In this document: positions 22,961 to 27,000 of the stretch, piece by piece
Layout of the letters: the number at the start of each line of letters is the position of its first letter
Numbering within the stretch: the first letter of the stretch is position 1
Assembly (NCBI RefSeq): GCF_035270045.1
Contig: NZ_DATFIP010000083.1
Span: 1 to 27,000 of the forward strand
Direction: 5' to 3'
DNA from: Salibaculum sp035270045
GTDB lineage: Bacteria > Pseudomonadota > Alphaproteobacteria > Rhodobacterales > Rhodobacteraceae
DNA: 27,000 nt
Notes under the pieces: model-generated
Seen by the model: only the letters and a program-made list of their open reading frames with translations
What the model was told of the DNA's origin: nothing
Databases searched by the model: none
Program-made: the position numbers and the translations under genes

Positions 22961-23494
22961 TCAGCCGGTTTGGCGGCGCGGCGACCGGTTCATCCAGCGC
23001 GTCCGCGAAAGCGCCATCCGTTGCGATCGCACGACCCTACCCGTGGCGCGGCAACTGACCTCGTGCTGATCCGTTTCCCGGAACCCCAAGGACTGCAACA
23101 GCGCCCCCGAACGGGCATTTCCCAGGAAGTACTCGGACTGCAGCAACCGCGCCGCGCCGGTATCGAAGAGATGACCGACAACCGCGCTGGCAGCCTCCGT
23201 CATGATCCCCTGTCCCCAGGCATCGCGCCGCAGCCAATACCCGAAAGAACCCTGGCCGCCGATCATGCCCAGCACCCGGTCCTCGCCCGCGCGCGTGATC
23301 GCCCACGACGTTTCGCGTCCCGCCGCGCATTCCGCGATGAACCACAGCGCGTCGTCAAGGGTGTAGGGGTGCGGCACCACGGTCAGCCACCGGCTGACCT
23401 CCAGGTCGTTCAGCCCCGCGACGATGTCCGGGGCATCGCCGGGCACGGGCGGGCGCAGCCGCAGCCGCGTTGTGCAAAGCGTCAAGGGCGTCAC
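22961..23494 (-). CDS. GNAT-family N-acetyltransferase (second of a pair)
   Basis: 177 residues. The acetyl-CoA-binding region is DAWGQGIMTEAASAVV, followed by NARSGALLQSLGF, the common closing motif of RimJ/RimL-type acetyltransferases. The GTG at 23494 is the start: its GTGA overlaps the stop of the preceding GNAT gene, a coupled pair. The open frame upstream is shadow. The substrate is unknown; the C-terminus is rich in basic residues. Confidence 0.85.
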   Translation of the reverse strand: MTPLTLCTTRLRLRPPVPGDAPDIVAGLNDLEVSRWLTVVPHPYTLDDALWFIAECAAGRETSWAITRAGEDRVLGMIGGQGSFGYWLRRDAWGQGIMTEAASAVVGHLFDTGAARLLQSEYFLGNARSGALLQSLGFRETDQHEVSCRATGRVVRSQRMALSRTRWMNRSPRRQTG

Positions 23495-24048
23495 CCGCCC
23501 AGCTTGCGGCTGTAGGTCCAGGTGCGCACGATCGCACCGCGGGCCACGCAATAGGCCTCGGCGTCGCCCAGGTAGTCGAAGCCCGCATTGGTCAGCACTC
23601 GGGCCGACCCGGGATTGTCCTGGAAGACTTCGGCGAAGATATGCTCGGCGCCATGGGGATTTGCCCCCAGCAGAGCCTCGATCGCCGCCGTGGCGATGCC
23701 GGCGTTCCAGAAGGCGGGCGCGACCCAGTAGCGGATTTCCGACTGGCGCCGATCCATGCGTTCCAGCTTCAGAATGCCCATCACCTCGGCGTGGCCAAGA
23801 CGTGCGCCGTCGATCACCCAGACATCTACCGAATGCTCGGGGTCGGCGGCGGTGCGCAACAGCGTCTCGACCGTGCCGGGGGGCAACGGGTGAGGAATAT
23901 CTCGGGTCATGCGCGCCACCCGTTCGTCCCCGGCATAAAGCTCGATCAACCCGGTGTCCGAGCGCCGCATGGGGCGCAGGATGAAGCGGTCCGTTGCGAT
24001 TTCGGCGGCTGAACCGCTGCCGGGCGGCAGATCCTTGTCGACGATCAT
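23491..24048 (-). CDS. GNAT-family N-acetyltransferase, RimJ/RimL type (first of a pair)
   Basis: 185 residues. Family features include RFILRPMRRSDTGLIELY at the start, RYWVAPAFWNAGIATAAIEALL (acetyl-CoA loop) and NPGSARVLTNAGFDYLG. The ATG at 24048 is clear: GGAGGAGG lies immediately upstream. RimJ/RimL-type enzymes acetylate ribosomal protein N-termini or small molecules; being between rpmA and obgE makes a ribosomal target attractive but unproven. It follows the rpmA terminator by about 80 bases and overlaps the next GNAT gene by four bases. Confidence 0.88.
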   Translation of the reverse strand: MIVDKDLPPGSGSAAEIATDRFILRPMRRSDTGLIELYAGDERVARMTRDIPHPLPPGTVETLLRTAADPEHSVDVWVIDGARLGHAEVMGILKLERMDRRQSEIRYWVAPAFWNAGIATAAIEALLGANPHGAEHIFAEVFQDNPGSARVLTNAGFDYLGDAEAYCVARGAIVRTWTYSRKLGG

Positions 24049-24125
24049 CGGCTTTCCTCCTCCGAAAGCCCGGGACGAACCCGAAATGGGGCGGCACGGG
24101 CCAAGGCACAAGCCGCCGTAAAGAA

Positions 24126-24155
24126 AAAGGGACCGGCGGTTCCGCCGATCCCTTT
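24126..24155 (-). terminator. Rho-independent terminator after rplU-rpmA
   Basis: AAAGGGA-C-CGGCG (24126-24138) pairs with CGCCG-A-TCCCTTT (24143-24155) with one mismatch and a GTTC loop. On the minus strand it is followed by a T-rich run, as expected downstream of rpmA. Confidence 0.88.
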
Positions 24156-24183
24156 CAAATGTCTTGAAACCTGTGGGTCCGGC

Positions 24184-24453
24184 CTATTCCGCGGCATCCG
24201 CCAGCGGTTGTACGGAAATGAAGGTGCGCCCCTTCAGGCCCTTGCGGAAGGTCACATTGCCTTCGACCGTGGCGAAGATCGTATGATCTTTGCCCTGGCC
24301 GACACCGTCGCCCGGCCACCACTTGTTGCCGCGCTGACGCGCGATGATGTTCCCGGGGATCACGGTTTCCCCGCCGTATTTCTTGATACCAAGGCGGCGA
24401 CCGGCAGAGTCGCGGCCATTGCGGGATGACCCGCCTGCTTTCTTGTGTGCCAT
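24184..24453 (-). CDS. rpmA: 50S ribosomal protein L27
   Basis: 89 residues. The N-terminus AHKKAGGSSRNGRDS is invariant in L27 and reaches the peptidyl transferase centre; LGIKKYGG, GNIIARQRGNKWWPGDGVG and HTIFA follow as expected. No N-terminal cleavage extension as in Firmicutes. It follows rplU by 21 bases and precedes the terminator at 24126-24155. Confidence 0.98.
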   Translation of the reverse strand: MAHKKAGGSSRNGRDSAGRRLGIKKYGGETVIPGNIIARQRGNKWWPGDGVGQGKDHTIFATVEGNVTFRKGLKGRTFISVQPLADAAE

Positions 24454-24474
24454 CGTGTCTCTCCTCTCGGTCTC

Positions 24475-25113
24475 TTACTTGGACAGGTCTTTGGCCTGGT
24501 CCACCCAGCCTTCACGCTCGATCCGGCCCTTGAAGCTCAGCTTCTCGTCCATATCAGCAATGTCGGCCTCGGTCCAAGCCGCGATCTGGGCAAAGGTGGT
24601 CACGCCGGCGGCGTGCAGCTTCTTTTCCAGGGCCGGGCCCACGCCGGACAGCTGCTTGAGGTCGTCGCCCCCGGCCGCGGCTGTCTCGGGCGCCTTTTCG
24701 GCAGATTTCTTGGGCGCGGCCTTCTTGGCCGGCTTGGCGGCCTTGGGCGCCGCCGTGGCAGCAACGCCGGCGCCGCCGAGGGCCGCCTTGACGCCCGACT
24801 TGTCGGCGCCCTTCTCAAGGATGTCGGTGATGCGAACCAGCGTCAGCTGCTGGCGATGGCCGCGCGTGCGCTGCGAGCCGTGCTTGCGGCGGCGCTTGAC
24901 GAACTTGATCGTCTTGGGGCCCTTGATCTGGTCGATCACCTCGGCCTGGACGCCGGCGCCCTCGACCGTCGGGGTGCCGACGGTGCCTCCGACCATCAGG
25001 ACATCGTTGAACTGGATGGTCTCGCCGGCTTCGGCGGCGATCTTCTCGACACGCAGCACGTCACCCGAGGTGACCCGGTACTGCTTGCCGCCGGTTTTCA
25101 TAACCGCGAACAT
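24475..25113 (-). CDS. rplU: 50S ribosomal protein L21 with C-terminal helix-hairpin-helix-like extension
   Basis: 212 residues, against about 103 in E. coli. Residues 1-103 are L21 (MFAVMKTGGKQYRV, RRRKHGSQRTRGHRQQ). Then comes an alanine/lysine/proline-rich linker (about 118-148) and a C-terminal part, DLKQLSGVGPALEKKLHAAG then TTFAQIAAWTEADIA, which looks like a helix-hairpin-helix module seen in DNA-binding and some alphaproteobacterial NADH dehydrogenase subunits. The ATG at 25113 is the family start; the frame is open further upstream, but the leader lies there. Promoter at 25252-25280. Confidence 0.96.
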   Translation of the reverse strand: MFAVMKTGGKQYRVTSGDVLRVEKIAAEAGETIQFNDVLMVGGTVGTPTVEGAGVQAEVIDQIKGPKTIKFVKRRRKHGSQRTRGHRQQLTLVRITDILEKGADKSGVKAALGGAGVAATAAPKAAKPAKKAAPKKSAEKAPETAAAGGDDLKQLSGVGPALEKKLHAAGVTTFAQIAAWTEADIADMDEKLSFKGRIEREGWVDQAKDLSK

Positions 25114-25245
25114 GCGTCTCTTCCTTTTGTTTCCGCGCCCTGTGGCCCCCGTGTTCACGGGTGTTGCGGGCCTCGCGCCCACCTCGGACAGCGCCCCTTG
25201 CGGGGTCTCTATTCAAATGCGAAACCGGCGCATGTTGACGCCGGT
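25114..25245 (-). ncRNA. Structured 5' leader of rplU, candidate ribosomal-protein leader
   Basis: About 130 bases lie between the predicted start site and the rplU ATG. On the minus strand it can form ACCGGCG/CGCCGGT (25224-25230, 25239-25245) at its 5' end, CCCC-GCAA-GGGG (25194-25205, a GNRA tetraloop hairpin), and CCCGT-GAAC-ACGGG in 25149-25162 inside a GGCC/GGCC pairing. Three hairpins in a leader suggest autoregulation by a ribosomal protein, as is known for L21 in other phyla; homology to those leaders was not established. Confidence 0.45.
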
Positions 25246-25251
25246 CGCGAC

Positions 25252-25280
25252 CATATGCGCCAGGGCGGAGAAACTGTCAA
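25252..25280 (-). promoter_or_regulatory. Strong promoter of rplU-rpmA
   Basis: Minus-strand TTGACA (25275-25280, consensus) and CATATG (25252-25257) are 17 bases apart. It sits nine bases downstream of the stop of the VPEID-CTERM gene and gives a start near 25245. Confidence 0.75.
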
Positions 25281-25288
25281 GGGGCCCG

Positions 25289-25831
25289 TCAGGCGCGCGG
25301 GCGCGCCACACGCTGCCGCAGCATCAGCCAGATCGCCAGCAGGACCACCGCCCCCTGCCCCAGCGCGCCGCCGTCGATCTCGGGGACGGCCGCCGGTGTC
25401 GCGTAAGCATAATGCAGGTCGGGGCTTCCCGAGCTGACCTGGCTGGCGCGGGTCGCGACATCACCGCCATCGGTCAATCGCTCGTACCGGACATTCAAGA
25501 AACCGTCCAGGTAGGTCTCGTAGGCAAAGGCAAGATTGTCCGTCCCCGCGTTCAGATCGAAGGGGTAGCCGGGCGCGACGGCCGCGTCGTAGGCGTTCGC
25601 GAAATCCCTCGCCAGTTGGAAATCGCCCCACCAGGGCGACGCGATGATCGCAGGCGAATTGTCCAGGTAGCTGTCCGGCCCTTCGAAGAACTCCACATCG
25701 TAGGTGGTGCCGTCGACTGTCAACTGCACCGCCTGCGCCGCGGCTGTTAGCGGGACGAGCGCCAATATGAGCGCGACAAGCAAGCGCGAGAGACCGAGCC
25801 GAGCACGAGGCAGGGTGACGCGGACCTGCAT
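25289..25831 (-). CDS. Secreted VPEID-CTERM protein, predicted exosortase substrate
   Basis: 180 residues. A signal peptide covers about 1-34 (RLLVALILALVPLTAAAQA). The C-terminus has the three parts of a CTERM sorting signal: VPEID at 149-153 followed by GG, a hydrophobic helix (about 158-171), and a basic tail (LRQRVARPRA). In the known VPEID-CTERM system the processing enzyme is a fused exosortase E/protease; it is not in this window. The middle region, including SPWWGDFQLARDFANA (65-80), resembles small cyanobacterial and proteobacterial PEP-CTERM proteins. It lacks cysteine. The ribosome binding site AAGGAG sits in the loop of an inverted repeat (25831-25847). Confidence 0.78.
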   Translation of the reverse strand: MQVRVTLPRARLGLSRLLVALILALVPLTAAAQAVQLTVDGTTYDVEFFEGPDSYLDNSPAIIASPWWGDFQLARDFANAYDAAVAPGYPFDLNAGTDNLAFAYETYLDGFLNVRYERLTDGGDVATRASQVSSGSPDLHYAYATPAAVPEIDGGALGQGAVVLLAIWLMLRQRVARPRA

Positions 25832-25866
25832 CTTAATCTCCTTAAGATATTAAAAGTGTTGGGAAA

Positions 25867-25895
25867 GTCCTAGCTGCTCGCTGGTTTGCTGTAAA
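25867..25895 (-). promoter_or_regulatory. Possible promoter of the VPEID-CTERM gene
   Basis: Minus-strand TTTACA (25890-25895) and TAGGAC (25867-25872) are 17 bases apart in the 82-base gap before the gene. The alternative is readthrough from the DUF2059 gene upstream. Confidence 0.35.
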
Positions 25896-25913
25896 CCGCT
25901 GTGGACCATCGCC

Positions 25914-26756
25914 TTACAGATCGCGCGAGGCCATTTCCTGCGCCGCTGCACGCCCCAGCGCCCGACTGATCGCCTCGAATTCACCGTCGAAGGCCTCGAA
26001 GAGGGCCCGGTTGATCCGTTGGCCCGGGCCGGTCTCGGCGAAATCGGTATAAATGGCCAGATCGGCGTCATCGAGCGGCTGGTAGGCCAACAGGGTAAAG
26101 GCATAGACCCATTCGGTGGTGCTTATGCGGATCTCGGGTTCCTGCGCCCAGACGTCCGACAGGATGCGCTCCTCGCTCATGTCGCCGCCGAAAGCGCCCC
26201 CCTCGGCGAGACCGAGGAAAAAGGCGTAGTTCGAATTCATGGCACCCATGACGTTCCGGTCCACCAGGTCGTTGGCGTCTACGAAGCGCGAGACAAGGCG
26301 GTAACGGTCGGTCTCGTCCGCCATGGCCAGCGCGGCGCGTTCGCGTGCGGCCTCCTCGACCTGGTCATCCAGCAGCGCCTCTCGCGCGCTCAACTCCAAC
26401 GAGATCAGCTCTCGACCCAGGGGGGAGCCATAGAAGTCGTGAAGCGCGGCCAGGTCGGCACCTTCCAGCCCCGCGACGAACTCGGCGCGGATGTTGGCGA
26501 CCATGCGCTCTTCGTCGTAGATGGTCGCCACCGTCTCCATCCAGTCCCGGCTCGGGCTGTCGCTCAGCATGTCGCGGGCCAGGGTCTCGCCGTAATCAAG
26601 CCCCTCCCGCTGCATCACGCCGATCATCTGCGGCAGTTTCATCCGATCAAAGAGCGCCGCTGCATCGCGGTCCTGTGCAAGCAGGGGCGTGGCAAGCAGC
26701 GCCAGCAAGGCAGCAAGGGCGACGGGCAGGACGGCAGAGCGGGCAAGGCGCGGCAT
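25914..26756 (-). CDS. Secreted DUF2059-domain protein
   Basis: 280 residues. A clear signal peptide (RSAVLPVALAALLALLATPLLAQ, about residues 5-27) directs it to the periplasm. The region FVAGLEGADLAALHDFYGSPLGRELISLE matches the DUF2059 pattern of helical repeats with FYxSPxG; the rest is helical and acidic. The function of DUF2059 is unknown. The ATG at 26756 is chosen over 26810 because AAGGAA lies before it and the signal peptide starts there. It has a good promoter (26787-26815). The next gene, VPEID-CTERM, is in the same direction 82 bases on. Confidence 0.8.
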   Translation of the reverse strand: MPRLARSAVLPVALAALLALLATPLLAQDRDAAALFDRMKLPQMIGVMQREGLDYGETLARDMLSDSPSRDWMETVATIYDEERMVANIRAEFVAGLEGADLAALHDFYGSPLGRELISLELSAREALLDDQVEEAARERAALAMADETDRYRLVSRFVDANDLVDRNVMGAMNSNYAFFLGLAEGGAFGGDMSEERILSDVWAQEPEIRISTTEWVYAFTLLAYQPLDDADLAIYTDFAETGPGQRINRALFEAFDGEFEAISRALGRAAAQEMASRDL

Positions 26757-26786
26757 GACGAGGTTCCTTTCTGTCTTGCCCTCCAA

Positions 26787-26815
26787 GGAATAGGGCGGAG
26801 CCGGCCGCATTCCAA
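26787..26815 (-). promoter_or_regulatory. Promoter of the DUF2059 gene
   Basis: Minus-strand TTGGAA (26810-26815) and TATTCC (26787-26792) are 17 bases apart, giving a start about 24 bases before the ATG. Confidence 0.5.
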
Positions 26816-26840
26816 GGGGAAGCGGCCCCTCGACGCGGGA

Positions 26841-26858
26841 CCTGACGGGATTGTCAGG
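26841..26858. repeat. Inverted repeat upstream of tRNA-Ser
   Basis: CCTGAC (26841-26846) and GTCAGG (26853-26858) with a six-base spacer, seven bases ahead of the tRNA -35. Possibly an operator shared by the divergent DUF2059 gene and the tRNA gene. Confidence 0.4.
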
Positions 26859-26865
26859 AAAGGGC

Positions 26866-26894
26866 TTGCACAGCCCGCCCCGCGCGATTATGCC
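26866..26894 (+). promoter_or_regulatory. Promoter of tRNA-Ser
   Basis: TTGCAC (26866-26871) and TATGCC (26889-26894) are 17 bases apart and place the start about ten bases before the mature tRNA. Confidence 0.5.
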
Positions 26895-26910
26895 CCGGCC
26901 AGACCCCCGC

Positions 26911-27000
26911 GGAGAGGTGCCGGAGTGGTCGAACGGGGCGGTCTCGAAAACCGTTGACCCTTCACGGGGTCCCAGGGTTCGAATCCCTGTCTCTCCGCCA
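26911..27000 (+). tRNA. tRNA-Ser, anticodon CGA
   Basis: 90 bases with encoded CCA at 26998-27000, which is also the last base of the window. The acceptor stem GGAGAGG pairs with TCTCTCC, the T arm is CAGGG-TTCGAAT-CCCTG, and the anticodon stem GCGGT/ACCGT holds loop CTCGAAA, anticodon CGA reading UCG serine codons. A long variable arm (TGACCCTTCACGGGGTCC) is typical of serine tRNA. Confidence 0.95.

Noticed and set aside
1..27000. CRISPR arrays, insertion sequences, prophage, integrase or toxin-antitoxin genes
   Set aside because: No spaced identical repeats, transposase or integrase motifs or small paired genes were seen on either strand.

Overview
The window looks like an ordinary chromosomal stretch of a GC-rich alphaproteobacterium of the order Rhodobacterales (Rhodobacteraceae/Roseobacter type). 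The placement rests on a ChpT phosphotransferase, an rplU-rpmA-GNAT-GNAT-obgE-proB-proA run, a VPEID-CTERM surface protein, an S9 protein with an N-terminal extension, an L21 protein with a C-terminal extension, and a dispersed intergenic repeat of a kind I recall from this family. No insertion sequence, phage gene, integrase or CRISPR array was seen. No stretch longer than 300 bases lacks a gene; the longest gap is about 190 bases.

Layout, plus strand first: the 3' end of a FadL-type outer-membrane protein and its terminator (1-247); an unassigned P-loop ATPase followed by metA (305-2143); an alpha/beta hydrolase (2215-3159); a PPK2 polyphosphate kinase overlapping a TetR regulator (3221-4730); and a PagL-like lipid A deacylase (4797-5312). 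Then on the minus strand comes a potB-potC-potA type importer (5400-8151), divergent from a LysR regulator (8346-9185). Next are rplM-rpsI (9250-10205), a TehA/SLAC1 channel with an apparent operator (10333-11361), and a hotdog thioesterase divergent from an enoyl-CoA hydratase-like protein lacking the catalytic glutamates (11396-12680). After these come an M32 carboxypeptidase with COX15/CtaA heme A synthase upstream (12810-15423), a TrmJ-like rRNA/tRNA methyltransferase, a degenerate ThiE-like protein, and the ornithine-lipid genes olsB-olsA (16998-18592).

The right third is very compact. A DUF3553 gene, chpT and proA are fused end to end through shared CATG and CTAG tetranucleotides. proA, proB, obgE, two GNAT genes, rpmA and rplU follow on the minus strand, led by a strong promoter and a structured leader. 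The window closes with a VPEID-CTERM protein, a DUF2059 secreted protein and tRNA-Ser(CGA).

Functionally the window combines translation genes (L13, S9, L21, L27, Obg, TrmJ, tRNA-Ser), proline and methionine synthesis (proBA, metA), envelope lipid remodelling (PagL-like, OlsBA), heme A supply and cell-cycle phosphorelay (ChpT). I found no clear new multi-gene defence or mobile system. The most unusual items are the zero-spacer packing of chpT, a conserved repeat found in two convergent intergenic gaps, the rplU leader, the operator at the TehA gene, a 20-bp duplication over the PPK2 ribosome binding site, and several proteins that lack or swap key family residues.
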